A DNA stretch of 21,793 nt from an uncultured Candidatus Saccharibacteria bacterium (GCA_938042055.1 CALIRX010000037.1:1-21793); one strand, 5' to 3'; counted from the stretch's first letter, positions 1 to 7,860 are shown. Numbers and translations are program-made. Notes: a model not told the origin generated them from the sequence alone.

Positions 1-2
1 CG

Positions 3-1043
3 TCTGTTGCTTCTGCTCCTTTATCATCGATCTCTCAGCCTGAAGCAAAAAAAGACTCTTCTAACGACGATACGACTCCTAAAGAGGTTGATAGTCCTAC
101 GAACGAGAAAGTTACTAACGCCTCAATAGCCAACAGGACTCCTGGTGTGGCTGCTAGCGAAGTTAAAGCTGCGCCAGTAATCGCGAGACGCTCGACTGGT
201 CGTTTCATGGATGTTGTTAGACCTTCATCTGTCGGTGCTATCCAAAAGCCTGTTGCTCCCGCTCCATCCCGAACTGGCACGACGATTCAGCCTTCGCCTG
301 ATTTGGTGGACGTGATCAGCATAAATAATAGACATTCTGCGGTAGGGAAAGAAATGTCTGATATGATTGCTCAATCAGATAATCTTAGCGACACTCCCGA
401 TCTTAAAGACGTACACAATGAATCTACTTTTGCGGAGATTGAAGATGCGTCCGCTGAGGAGTTGTCGTTGACTGATAAGATAGCTCAATCATTAGCCGTA
501 AGTAATAGCGAAGCTCCTGCTGCGCCGATGACTACGCCGCTGGAGTCTCCGTTTATTGCTAATGTTGAAGTGGAGAAGCGACCACTTGGTTCTGTTAACC
601 AAACTATGACTAGTTCTGAGATGAATAGTGATGAAGATGCGTCTATGTCTGCTGATTCTGAGGACATAAAATTGGAACATCAATATAATACCAATTTATC
701 TAATTACAGCATGAGCGAAAATTCTTTGGGCGATGCACCCGACTCGCCAATTGATTTGAGTCCAGAAATTATAGCAATTGAGGAGGCTGGCGTTCCTGAA
801 GATTCAGACGATAAAATGTCCACTAACATTGACAGCTCTCTGATTGAATCTTCTGAATTATCCGAAAAAGAAACTATGGATTCTGAGCCGGCACCGATGT
901 TTGCAGCCGTATCTACAGAGGTAAAACCTTCAATCGACAAGGAAAAGAAAAAATCTGGACTATTAATAGCGTTGCTTATTGTTCTATTTTTAGCAATTGG
1001 TATGGCCGGCGGCGCTGTTTCGTACTTTTTGCTGATAAAATAG
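3..1043 (+). CDS. Partial acidic Ser-rich protein with C-terminal membrane anchor
   Basis: The frame is open from the left edge with no convincing start, so this is the 3' part of a longer gene; a GTG at 147 is in frame but the coding pattern runs upstream of it. The visible 346 codons are rich in Ser, Glu, Asp, Thr and Pro, look disordered and low in complexity, and show no catalytic motif. The last ~29 residues form a Lys-flanked hydrophobic helix (KKKSGLLIALLIVLFLAIG and on) ending five residues or fewer from the C-terminus. This suggests a tail-anchored or C-terminally anchored membrane protein with a long cytoplasmic or surface tail. I do not recognise the family. The stop codon shares a base with the probable promoter of the next gene. 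Confidence is good that it is coding and low for any role. Confidence 0.7.
   Translation, partial: SVASAPLSSISQPEAKKDSSNDDTTPKEVDSPTNEKVTNASIANRTPGVAASEVKAAPVIARRSTGRFMDVVRPSSVGAIQKPVAPAPSRTGTTIQPSPDLVDVISINNRHSAVGKEMSDMIAQSDNLSDTPDLKDVHNESTFAEIEDASAEELSLTDKIAQSLAVSNSEAPAAPMTTPLESPFIANVEVEKRPLGSVNQTMTSSEMNSDEDASMSADSEDIKLEHQYNTNLSNYSMSENSLGDAPDSPIDLSPEIIAIEEAGVPEDSDDKMSTNIDSSLIESSELSEKETMDSEPAPMFAAVSTEVKPSIDKEKKKSGLLIALLIVLFLAIGMAGGAVSYFLLIK
1033..1041 (+). promoter_or_regulatory. Extended -10 promoter of pcrA
   Basis: TGATAAAAT fits the extended -10 pattern TGn plus TAAAAT. It overlaps the last sense codons and the first base of the TAG stop of the upstream gene. Its last T is 7 bases before the pcrA ATG at 1048, so transcription would be expected to start at or next to the A of the ATG, giving a leaderless message. 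No Shine-Dalgarno sequence is present in the 4-base gap between the genes. Confidence 0.55.
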
Positions 1044-1047
1044 ATAT

Positions 1048-3150
1048 ATGTCTAATTTTACTGACGGATTAAATAGCGAGCAGGCTCGAGCGGTGACGCA
1101 CGTTGATGGGCCGTTGTTGATTTTGGCTGGAGCCGGATCTGGAAAGACTAAAACTCTAACCCATAGAATCGCTTATTTGATTGGCGAGTTGAAAATATTT
1201 CCTAGTCGAATATTGGCGGTTACATTTACTAATAAGGCCGCGAAGGAAATGCGTCAGAGGTTAGCGCAAATATTGGGTGAAGATTCTGAAAATCGGCAAT
1301 TTATGCCATGGATGGGAACTTTTCACAGTATTTGCGTGCGAATGTTGCGGATGGATGGTGAAAATATTGGTCTGAACAAGCGATTCTTAATTTACGATAC
1401 CGATGATCAAATAAGCTTGATGAAGCAAATTATGAAGTCTCGCGGCTTGACTGATAAAGATATTAAACCTCGAGCTGTACTTTCGGCTATTTCAAACGCT
1501 AAAAATGAGATGAGAAGTGCTGAGGATTTTTCGGCTTCAACTCGTGGTCCAAGAGAACAGAAAATAGCCGAGCTGTTTTTTGCTTATGAAAAAGCTTTGA
1601 AAGATGCTTCGGCGTTGGATTTTGATGATTTATTGATAAAAACTGTTGAATTGTTGCGAAACAAGCCGGATATTCGCCATAAATGGCAGCAGCAATTCGA
1701 GCATATTCTGATTGACGAGTATCAGGACACGAATGCGGTGCAATATGCGTTAATTAAACTGTTGGTGAATTCGCGTCGCAATTTATGCGTGGTTGGTGAT
1801 GACGCTCAGTCGATTTATAGTTTTCGCGGGGCTGATTACACTAATATTCTCAATTTTGAGCGTGATTTTCCAGGTACGACGGTGGTTAAGTTGGAGCAAA
1901 ATTATCGTTCGACTGGCGCGATTTTGAATATGGCGAATGCGCTGATTAGTCATAATATTCATAGAACTGATAAAAATTTATGGACGGCGAATGGCGACGG
2001 TGTTGAGCCGAAATTATGGCAATTATACAATGAGTCTGAGGAGGCTTTGGCGATTGCGAATGAGATTCAGGCGCAAATTGCGAACGGTCGTCAATATGGT
2101 GACGTGGCGGTGTTGTACCGAACGAATGCGCAAAGTTACGCAATTGAGCGAGCCCTGCGTCAGAGTTATATTCCGTATAAAATCGTCGGCGGTCTGCGAT
2201 TCTTGGATCGAGCGGTCGTTAAGGATTTGTTAGCATATCTTCGATTGTTATATCAGCCGAGTGATCGAGTTAGTTTTTTGCGAATTGTGAATACACCAAA
2301 ACGTGGCGTTGGCGCGGTGAGTATTTCTAAGTTTTTGGACTGGAATGACGCTTCAGGGAAAGACATAATTAGCGGGTTGCTGATGGTTGAGGAGGCGGAT
2401 ACTTTGACGGCGCGTGCAAAACGTCCGTTGCTAGAGTTTGGTCAAAAATTGCACGATTTGCAGCAGGAAATTGACGGATCTCCAGCCGAACTGATTGAAA
2501 AAATCATGAAAAGTACTGGCTATGAAGATTTTATAAACGACGGAACGCCGCAAGCTGAGGAGCGAATGGAAAATATAGGCGTGCTCTTGTCGGAGGCGAA
2601 GGCTTACGTTGACGTGGCGACGTTTTTGGAAGAGATGGCTTTGATGTCTTCGACGGATACAACTGCCGATCAACAAGTAACGCTCATGACGCTTCATGCG
2701 GCTAAAGGCTTGGAGTTTCCGGTGGTTTTTCTGGCGGGATTGGAAGAGGGGATTTTGCCGCACGCAAGAGTATTTGATAGCGGCAACGCTGATGACGTCG
2801 AAGAAGAGCGCAGGTTGTGCTATGTTGGTGTAACTCGGGCGAGGGAAGAATTGTTCGTTAGTTGTGCCAGCTCTCGGACGCAATTTGGTCAGATTGGCTA
2901 TAACATGCCATCGAGGTTTTTGGACGAAATGGGCTTGATGGCTGGTGGTGTTGATAGACCAGCTCAGCCGATGGTAGAGCCTGATTTTTATTCAGAAGAT
3001 ATTGGTTTGGAAGTTGGTGATCGAGTTCGCAGCCCAAGTTTTGGCTCGGGGGAAATTATTGATAGCGAAGGGTTGAGTGTTACGGTTCAATTTGACAACG
3101 GAAATATTAAGAAATTGAACGTCGAGTTCGCGCGCTTGGAGAAAATTTGA
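1048..3150 (+). CDS. pcrA: ATP-dependent 3'-5' DNA helicase PcrA/UvrD
   Basis: This is a superfamily 1A helicase that unwinds DNA in nucleotide excision repair, replication restart and removal of stalled RNA polymerase. All core motifs are visible in the 700 residues. They are the Q motif near 7-18, Walker A AGAGSGKT at 27-34, motif Ia ILAVTFTNKAAKEM near 55-68, Walker B DEYQDTN at 223-229, motif III VVGDDAQSIYSFRGAD at 248-263 and motif IV QNYRST near 284-289. Motifs V (TLHAAKGLEFPVVFLAGLEE) and VI (YVGVTRAREEL) follow near the C-terminus. The last ~45 residues (LEVGDRVRSPSFGSGEI and on) match the Tudor-like domain by which PcrA contacts RNA polymerase. Length is typical. The ATG at 1048 is favoured because a -10 element sits 7 bases upstream. 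RecB- or Rep-type relatives are less likely given the Tudor tail. Confidence 0.97.
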   Translation: MSNFTDGLNSEQARAVTHVDGPLLILAGAGSGKTKTLTHRIAYLIGELKIFPSRILAVTFTNKAAKEMRQRLAQILGEDSENRQFMPWMGTFHSICVRMLRMDGENIGLNKRFLIYDTDDQISLMKQIMKSRGLTDKDIKPRAVLSAISNAKNEMRSAEDFSASTRGPREQKIAELFFAYEKALKDASALDFDDLLIKTVELLRNKPDIRHKWQQQFEHILIDEYQDTNAVQYALIKLLVNSRRNLCVVGDDAQSIYSFRGADYTNILNFERDFPGTTVVKLEQNYRSTGAILNMANALISHNIHRTDKNLWTANGDGVEPKLWQLYNESEEALAIANEIQAQIANGRQYGDVAVLYRTNAQSYAIERALRQSYIPYKIVGGLRFLDRAVVKDLLAYLRLLYQPSDRVSFLRIVNTPKRGVGAVSISKFLDWNDASGKDIISGLLMVEEADTLTARAKRPLLEFGQKLHDLQQEIDGSPAELIEKIMKSTGYEDFINDGTPQAEERMENIGVLLSEAKAYVDVATFLEEMALMSSTDTTADQQVTLMTLHAAKGLEFPVVFLAGLEEGILPHARVFDSGNADDVEEERRLCYVGVTRAREELFVSCASSRTQFGQIGYNMPSRFLDEMGLMAGGVDRPAQPMVEPDFYSEDIGLEVGDRVRSPSFGSGEIIDSEGLSVTVQFDNGNIKKLNVEFARLEKI

Positions 3151-3156
3151 TATAAT
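3148..3156 (+). promoter_or_regulatory. Extended -10 promoter overlapping the pcrA stop
   Basis: TGATATAAT is a perfect extended -10 element whose TGA is also the pcrA stop codon. Transcription would start near 3163, giving a leader of roughly 23 bases before the ATG at 3186. No -35 hexamer lies at the usual 17-base spacing. The same fused stop/promoter, TTTGATATAAT, recurs at 10927-10937. Confidence 0.7.
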
Positions 3157-3185
3157 AAGAATACCTGCGTTGTGGGTGTGAACTT

Positions 3186-4376
3186 ATGGGTATAAGATTA
3201 CAAGCAAAACATTACTCTAAGAAAATTACGTTCGTTTCTGGCGCGATATTGATGCTGGTTGGCGGTCTATTTTTTGTTAATCAAGCGTTAGCTGACGCTA
3301 CTAAGCCAGCAGTCAAGGCTGGTGAAAAATTAGTGACGATTTATGACAGGGGCGCAGAAAAGACGATTGTCACAAAAGCGAGGACGATTCGCGAGGCTTT
3401 GAAATTGGCTAAGTTTTCTATTGATGAACGCCAAGACGTAGTCGAGCCGAGTCTTGATTCGGAGATGGTGGCGGAGAAGTACAATATTAACATTTTCCGC
3501 GCTCGTCCAATAACAATTGTCGATGGAAATAAGCGTCTAAAGGTAACTACTGCCGAGCAGACGCCGGCTTTGATTGCGAAGGTTGCTGGAATCGAAGTTT
3601 TTGAAGAGGACAAAACTACTCTATCCAATTCCGATAATATGGCGGTTGATGGCGCAAACATGGTGATGAAAATTGACAGAGCTTCGATAGTTAATTTTGT
3701 ACTTTATGGTAAAGAATCTGTCATTCGTACACATGCTAAGACGGTTGGCGAGCTATTAAAAGAGAAAAATATCGACCCAAAGAAAGATGATACGCTGTCC
3801 GTGGATCGTTCGGTGAAAATTATTCCTGGAATGAAAATTGAGCTTTGGCGTAATGGCAAGCAAACTATAACCGCAGAAGAAGATGTGAAATTTGAGGTTG
3901 AAAAAGTTCAAGACGCGAATCGAGATTCGGGATATCGCGAAGTAAAACAAGCGGGCGAGAACGGTAAGAAAAATGTCACTTATGAAGTTGAGATGAAGAA
4001 CGGTGTGGAGGTGAGCCGCAAGGAAATCGCTAGCGTTGTGACAAAAGAGTCAAAGAAGCAGATTGAGATTGTGGGGACGAAAGTTAGCCTACCTTCTGGA
4101 TCTCATTCGGATTGGATGTCTGCGGCTGGTATTAGCCCTGATGATTATGGCTATGTGAACTTCATTTTTACGAAAGAGTCAACTTGGCGAACGACGGCTA
4201 GGTATGGGCAATATGCTGGGCTCGGTCAGACGAATATAGATAAGCTTTCTCAGGCTTGTCCAAACTGGCAAAGTGATCCAGTCTGTCAGATTAGAGTTTT
4301 CAATGATTATGCCGTGAGTAGATATGGTAGTTGGGCTGGAGCTTACGACGCGTGGAATCGCCAAAAATGGTGGTAG
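3186..4376 (+). CDS. Secreted DUF348/G5 protein with lysozyme-like C-terminal domain (RpfB/YabE type)
   Basis: This is a probable peptidoglycan-cleaving or wall-remodelling exoprotein of 396 residues. A hydrophobic segment at 14-36 ends in ALA followed by D, consistent with a signal peptide or N-terminal anchor. Next come DUF348 ubiquitin-like repeats near 48-100, 107-163 and 168-221 and a G5 domain near 225-300. The final ~90 residues (305-396) resemble the lysozyme-like fold of transglycosylases and aggregation-promoting factors. Within them, TKESTW places a candidate catalytic Glu at 331, followed by a Gly/Gln-rich YAGLGQTN segment and Cys358/Cys367, which could form a disulfide. The DUF348-G5-hydrolase order is that of RpfB. 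The next gene is a paralogue with a different C-terminal domain, and ksgA follows it, as in rpfB-ksgA and yabE-ksgA loci. Enzyme activity is inferred. Confidence 0.85.
   Translation: MGIRLQAKHYSKKITFVSGAILMLVGGLFFVNQALADATKPAVKAGEKLVTIYDRGAEKTIVTKARTIREALKLAKFSIDERQDVVEPSLDSEMVAEKYNINIFRARPITIVDGNKRLKVTTAEQTPALIAKVAGIEVFEEDKTTLSNSDNMAVDGANMVMKIDRASIVNFVLYGKESVIRTHAKTVGELLKEKNIDPKKDDTLSVDRSVKIIPGMKIELWRNGKQTITAEEDVKFEVEKVQDANRDSGYREVKQAGENGKKNVTYEVEMKNGVEVSRKEIASVVTKESKKQIEIVGTKVSLPSGSHSDWMSAAGISPDDYGYVNFIFTKESTWRTTARYGQYAGLGQTNIDKLSQACPNWQSDPVCQIRVFNDYAVSRYGSWAGAYDAWNRQKWW
3489..3590 (+). repeat. DNA repeat copy 1, in the first G5 gene
   Basis: This 102-base segment encodes NIFRARPITIVDGNKRLK and the following TTAEQTPALIAK. 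It aligns without gaps to 4741-4842 with about 10 mismatches by eye, mostly at third positions, which is much closer than the rest of the two paralogues. It points to a tandem duplication with local constraint or gene conversion. Confidence 0.7.
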
Positions 4377-4410
4377 ACTAATGCTGGTGGCGTAAGTTGG
4401 CTGTAGTCTA
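4374..4410. repeat. Short inverted repeat downstream of the first G5 gene
   Basis: TAGACTA at 4374-4380, beginning at the stop codon, pairs with TAGTCTA at 4404-4410 around a 23-base loop. There is no T-tract afterwards, so it is not a standard terminator. It might be an mRNA 3' end structure or chance. Confidence 0.25.
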
Positions 4411-4430
4411 TAGATAAAAAGTGCTTAATT

Positions 4431-4439
4431 TGGTATAAT
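4431..4439 (+). promoter_or_regulatory. Extended -10 promoter of the 3D-domain gene
   Basis: TGGTATAAT is a perfect extended -10. Transcription would begin near 4446, inside the in-frame TTG at 4444, so translation must start further down, at ATG 4468 or 4474. The leader is about 22 bases and contains no good Shine-Dalgarno sequence. Confidence 0.65.
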
Positions 4440-4467
4440 TTATTTGACTAGGTTTACAAGTCATTAT

Positions 4468-5493
4468 ATGATTATGCGCGCAAAAGGTTTATTTTTTGGA
4501 AAAATTATTGGATTAGCCGTGTTAGTTGCGATTGCGACTCCAATGATTTCGTTTGCTGACGGAAAGACTTCTGGTGAACATTTGGTTCGTATTTATGATC
4601 GCGGTGAAGAAAAGACCATTATCACAAATGCATTGACCGTTCGGCAGGCCTTGCGTGCGGCTAAGATTACGATTGACGAAAAGATTGACGCGGTTGAGCC
4701 AAATATTGATATGGAATTGACGGGTGCAAAATACCAGGTCAATATTTTCCGCGCTCGCCCAATAACAATCGTCGATGGAAATAAACGTCTAAAAATAACT
4801 ACCGCCGAGCAGACGCCGGCTTTAATTGCGAAGGCTGCCGGACTGACTTTGTACCGCGAAGATAAGACGCATTTTACGAATTCCGACGATCTTTTGGTGA
4901 ACGGTGTGGGTCTGGTAATGAAGATTGATCGATCAAAACAGCGAACGATAACTGAAGAAGTTGATATTAATTTTGAGATTGAGCAGATTAAGGACGATTC
5001 TCAGCCGATTGGATTTAAGAGTGTTAAGCAGCTTGGGGAAAAAGGTGTGCGGAAGGTGACTTATCAGGTTGAGGTAGAGAATGAGCGCGAGATTAGTCGT
5101 AAGGAAGTTGCTAGCGAAATCACAAAGCAGCCAAAGAAGCAGATTGAAATAATTGGCACGAAGCCTAAAAATCCATTGACGAAAAGTAAGGGCGCGCAGA
5201 TATTTACCGACTCCAAGGGCGTAGCGCATCGTGAAACGTATTATGACTTGCCGATGAATATTGTGATAAAAGCTTGCGGTAGCGGCGGTACTTATACAGT
5301 GCGGGCGGATGGTGCGAAGGTCGATAAGGACGGCTATATTTTGGTGGCGGCCAATTATGGCAATTATCCACGATGTTCGGTGGTTGAGACCAGCATGGGC
5401 CCGGGCAAGGTTTATGATACCGGTGGATTTGCAGCCAAACATCCGCACGGATTCGACTTAGCGACCGACTGGACGAATGGAGATGGGCGCTAA
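4468..5493 (+). CDS. Secreted DUF348/G5 protein with C-terminal 3D domain (YabE/YocH type)
   Basis: This is a probable cell-wall lytic or remodelling protein of 341 residues. I use ATG 4468 because an in-frame TTG at 4444 lies at the predicted transcription start; ATG 4474 is also possible. A signal peptide covers about 1-30 (ending SFA before D). Two DUF348 repeats lie near 39-90 and 97-153 and a G5 domain near 157-232. The last ~85 residues match a 3D double-psi-beta-barrel domain, with VYDTGG and HGFDLATDW giving the conserved acids Asp317, Asp330 and Asp334; Cys270 and Cys303 may pair. The N-terminal part is a clear paralogue of the preceding protein, but it lacks the third DUF348 repeat and has a different end. 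The stop abuts the ksgA start. 3D proteins such as MltA are muralytic; cleavage here is inferred. Confidence 0.85.
   Translation: MIMRAKGLFFGKIIGLAVLVAIATPMISFADGKTSGEHLVRIYDRGEEKTIITNALTVRQALRAAKITIDEKIDAVEPNIDMELTGAKYQVNIFRARPITIVDGNKRLKITTAEQTPALIAKAAGLTLYREDKTHFTNSDDLLVNGVGLVMKIDRSKQRTITEEVDINFEIEQIKDDSQPIGFKSVKQLGEKGVRKVTYQVEVENEREISRKEVASEITKQPKKQIEIIGTKPKNPLTKSKGAQIFTDSKGVAHRETYYDLPMNIVIKACGSGGTYTVRADGAKVDKDGYILVAANYGNYPRCSVVETSMGPGKVYDTGGFAAKHPHGFDLATDWTNGDGR
4741..4842 (+). repeat. DNA repeat copy 2, in the 3D-domain gene
   Basis: This is the partner of 3489-3590, about 90% identical over 102 bases by eye. It encodes the second DUF348 repeat of the 3D-domain paralogue. Confidence 0.7.
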
Positions 5494-6279
5494 ATGACTT
5501 CTTCTCGTGGACCAAAAAAATCGCTTGGACAGCATTGGCTGAAGGATCCGGAGATTTTAGCGGATATTGCTGAAGCGGCCGAATTGACGGGTGATGATGT
5601 CGTATTGGAGATCGGCCCGGGGCTGGGTACTTTGACTAGTCGCTTGTTGGCTCGGGCTAATTCGGTGACCGCTGTGGAGTTTGACGCGGATTTGGCGCGA
5701 AAATTACCAGGGCAATTTCCTGGGAAAAAATTAACTGTCGTAAATCAAGATATATTGCAATTTGACCTGAACCAATTGCCAAAAAATTACAAAGTCGTAG
5801 CTAACGTCCCGTATTACATTACCAGCAAAATTGTTGAGAAATTGATGACTGCGGAAAATAAGCCGAGCATTGCGGTACTATTGGTGCAAAAAGAAGTTGC
5901 CGAGAGAATTGCGGCAGAGGCTGGAAATATGAGTGTTCTGTCTGTGAGCGTTCAGATTTTTGCCGAAGCGGAGTTGGATATTGAAGTTCCTAGGCAGTTT
6001 TTTACGCCGCCTCCAAAAGTTGACTCGCAGGTTGTGGTCTTAAGAACTCGCGACAATCTGTTAATTATTCCAGAAGATCAGAGAGATTTTTTCCGCATTG
6101 TTAAGGCTGGATTTTCTGCAAAGCGTAAGAAGTTGCGTTCTAGTTTGAGCGGTGGGCTGGGGATTGATAAGAGTGCGGCGGAAGAATTGCTGAAAAATGC
6201 AGGAATTTCACCAGATGCTCGCGCTGAAGATTTGGCGATTGAAGATTGGAAGAGACTACTGAAAGAGTGGCGGAATTAA
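5494..6279 (+). CDS. ksgA: 16S rRNA dimethyladenosine transferase KsgA (RsmA)
   Basis: KsgA methylates the two adjacent adenines of the 3' terminal hairpin of 16S rRNA, using S-adenosylmethionine, late in small-subunit assembly. The 261-residue length is typical. The N-terminal KKSLGQHWLKD is the family signature. EIGPGLGTLT at 39-48 is the SAM-binding motif I, VEFDADL near 61-67 is the acidic loop, and NVPYYITS at 104-111 is the catalytic motif IV (N-[LV]-P-Y-Y). FFTPPPKVDSQVV is the usual C-domain entry. The ATG follows the previous stop with no gap, and GGAG lies about 10 bases upstream, so it is probably cotranscribed with the 3D-domain gene. It precedes a strong hairpin terminator. Confidence 0.97.
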   Translation: MTSSRGPKKSLGQHWLKDPEILADIAEAAELTGDDVVLEIGPGLGTLTSRLLARANSVTAVEFDADLARKLPGQFPGKKLTVVNQDILQFDLNQLPKNYKVVANVPYYITSKIVEKLMTAENKPSIAVLLVQKEVAERIAAEAGNMSVLSVSVQIFAEAELDIEVPRQFFTPPPKVDSQVVVLRTRDNLLIIPEDQRDFFRIVKAGFSAKRKKLRSSLSGGLGIDKSAAEELLKNAGISPDARAEDLAIEDWKRLLKEWRN

Positions 6280-6281
6280 AT

Positions 6282-6317
6282 AAGAACGACTCAGCGGCTT
6301 TGAACTGAGTCGTTCTT
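6282..6317. terminator. Bidirectional hairpin terminator between convergent genes
   Basis: There is a perfect 13-bp stem: AAGAACGACTCAG at 6282-6294 and CTGAGTCGTTCTT at 6305-6317, with a 10-base loop. It sits 3 bases after the ksgA stop and 17 bases before the stop of the minus-strand gene. The stem has A/T-rich flanks on both sides, so it can serve both directions. Confidence 0.85.
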
Positions 6318-6334
6318 TACACCAAAAGACTGAA

Positions 6335-7759
6335 TTAATCTGTCAAATTATCGTGCTTTAAATCCTTAACGGCGTTGGTAGCTTCTTCTTGAGTGAACCC
6401 CCATCCGTCGACAAGAGATTTTATTAAATTACTTCTGCTCCATTTTATATTTTTTAGATCATTTATAGCACGCAGCTTTGCTCGCTCGGTGTAATTAATA
6501 TTATATTCTTCTAATACTTCACGGATGTATGATTCTGAATCCTTCATCTCTTGATCGCGGGCTATTTTGATTATTATGGATTTTTTTGAAAGCATACCGT
6601 TATAGCCATTGCTTGTGGTGTAATTTTTCTCAATAAGATTACGTAGGTTGATCTTGAAGTCATAATTCAGACGCTGTAGACCTTCTTCTGCCTCTTCCTT
6701 AGTGAATTTATAGCCCTCTTGCAAGTGTCTTAGAACGAGATTTCTTGAGATGGTGGGTTTCTGCCCTGATAGCATATCACTAGCTTTTAGTTGAGCGTTA
6801 TATGCAAAGTCAATTTTTACTGTATTAAGGGCATTGTCAATTTCTTCCTTGGTGAAGCCGTTCTCAGTAAGACCTTCTTCATAGCCTGCTTTTGATCTAT
6901 GGCTGTAGGAATCCATAGATTTTAGAGCCTTTATAGCCTGCATTTGGAACATCCTAGCAACGTCGATTTCATGGTTTAGCTCATCAAGCGCTTTTTCAAC
7001 CTCTTCCTTTGAGAACCTAAAATCACCCTTGGGTCCTGTATCGGTAAATCTTTCTATTAGTTTACTTCTGGAAATCCATGCGTGAGGGTCTTTGTTGATA
7101 TCGGCTGATGGTTGCATGAAAAATTTTATTGCTCTTTTTGCGTTATTGATGGGATTGTAATTTGGATATATTATCTCTAGTAATTGGAGTGCTGCAGTGT
7201 AGTCTAGTTTGTAGTAGGTTGAAATGTAGTGTGCAGCTCCAAACTTAGAGAATCTGGAATTATCTAGGTTTTGATATTTAGCTATCTCTGCTAATTCTCT
7301 TGAAAACCTCTTGTCCCACTTTCCGTCGCTTCCAACTACATAGTTATCTGGTGTGACGGTATTCTTTAACATATCGCCATCTTTACCGACGTAGTAGTCG
7401 CCGACCCACTGGTCGTGCAGCATGTGACCTTTAGTGTCGAAGTAGTACCACTTGTCTCCGATCATCTTCCAGGTATTTTCGGTCATGTGTCCGCTGGTAT
7501 TAAAGTAGTACCAATGTCCGTTTATATATTCCCATTTACTGTGAATGATATATCCGCGACCATCAAAGTAGTACCATTTGTCGCCAATCCTCTCCCATTT
7601 GCTCTTCGGGTAGCTGCCGTCCGAATTTCTGTACCACCATCCGATTGAGTCTTTGCGCCAATCTCCGCCTGCCGCATGGGTTGTTGTAGGTGTGCTTGCT
7701 GTGACTATGATGGCACTTACGATCATTGCCGCCACTAAGCTTTTTAAAATTTTCTTCAC
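6335..7759 (-). CDS. Secreted choline/glucan-binding-type repeat protein with Ltp-type repeats
   Basis: This 474-residue exoprotein is on the opposite strand to everything else. Residues 1-29 are a signal peptide (KK, hydrophobic core, THA before A); no lipobox Cys is seen, so it would be released or wall-bound rather than lipidated. Residues ~33-150 contain aromatic repeats such as WERIGDKWYYFDGRGYI and WEYINGHWYYFNTSGHM, typical of choline- or glucan-binding wall modules. Residues ~150-474 are helical repeats with the pattern A..A...L....SR..L...L..GFT.EEA..A; the clearest is WSRSNLIKSLVDGWGFTQEE. These match my memory of the Ltp family (host cell surface-exposed lipoprotein), whose phage member blocks superinfection. 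The GTG start is set by AGGAGG 5 bases upstream. Function is inferred: adhesion to a host wall, or protection of a host from phage. Horizontal acquisition from a Gram-positive host or phage is plausible. Confidence 0.75.
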   Translation of the reverse strand: MKKILKSLVAAMIVSAIIVTASTPTTTHAAGGDWRKDSIGWWYRNSDGSYPKSKWERIGDKWYYFDGRGYIIHSKWEYINGHWYYFNTSGHMTENTWKMIGDKWYYFDTKGHMLHDQWVGDYYVGKDGDMLKNTVTPDNYVVGSDGKWDKRFSRELAEIAKYQNLDNSRFSKFGAAHYISTYYKLDYTAALQLLEIIYPNYNPINNAKRAIKFFMQPSADINKDPHAWISRSKLIERFTDTGPKGDFRFSKEEVEKALDELNHEIDVARMFQMQAIKALKSMDSYSHRSKAGYEEGLTENGFTKEEIDNALNTVKIDFAYNAQLKASDMLSGQKPTISRNLVLRHLQEGYKFTKEEAEEGLQRLNYDFKINLRNLIEKNYTTSNGYNGMLSKKSIIIKIARDQEMKDSESYIREVLEEYNINYTERAKLRAINDLKNIKWSRSNLIKSLVDGWGFTQEEATNAVKDLKHDNLTD

Positions 7760-7792
7760 AATCTCCTCCTGTTAAGTATTGTTTCAATTTTT

Positions 7793-7801
7793 ATTATAAC
7801 A
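7793..7801 (-). promoter_or_regulatory. Extended -10 promoter of the wall-binding/Ltp gene
   Basis: Read on the minus strand, TGTTATAAT is a perfect extended -10. The expected start of transcription is near 7786, giving a leader of about 27 bases. That leader carries a consensus AGGAGG Shine-Dalgarno at about 7765-7770, 5 bases before the GTG at 7759. It is divergent from the metG promoter. Confidence 0.65.
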
Positions 7802-7845
7802 TACTATGATTGACATTTACGCCAGTGGCGGCACTCTGCTGAATC

Positions 7846-7854
7846 TGTTATAAT
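7846..7854 (+). promoter_or_regulatory. Extended -10 promoter of metG, predicted leaderless
   Basis: TGTTATAAT is a perfect extended -10 whose last T is 7 bases before the metG ATG at 7861. Transcription should begin at or beside the ATG, and no Shine-Dalgarno sequence is present. A TTGACA at 7810-7815 lies 33 bases upstream of the -10, too far to act as its -35. Confidence 0.7.
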
Positions 7855-7860
7855 TTCTTT

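Noticed and set aside
2431..2883. 150-codon open frame on the minus strand inside pcrA
   Set aside because: It is antisense to conserved helicase motifs and its translation looks like no protein family; it is a shadow frame. The same applies to the minus-strand frames at 12514-13080 and 15141-15701.
4444..4467. TTG start at 4444 for the 3D-domain gene
   Set aside because: It falls at or before the transcription start predicted from TGGTATAAT at 4431-4439 and adds residues before the signal peptide; ATG 4468 is better.
7810..7815. TTGACA as a -35 for metG
   Set aside because: The spacer to the -10 at 7849 is 33 bases, about twice the usual length.
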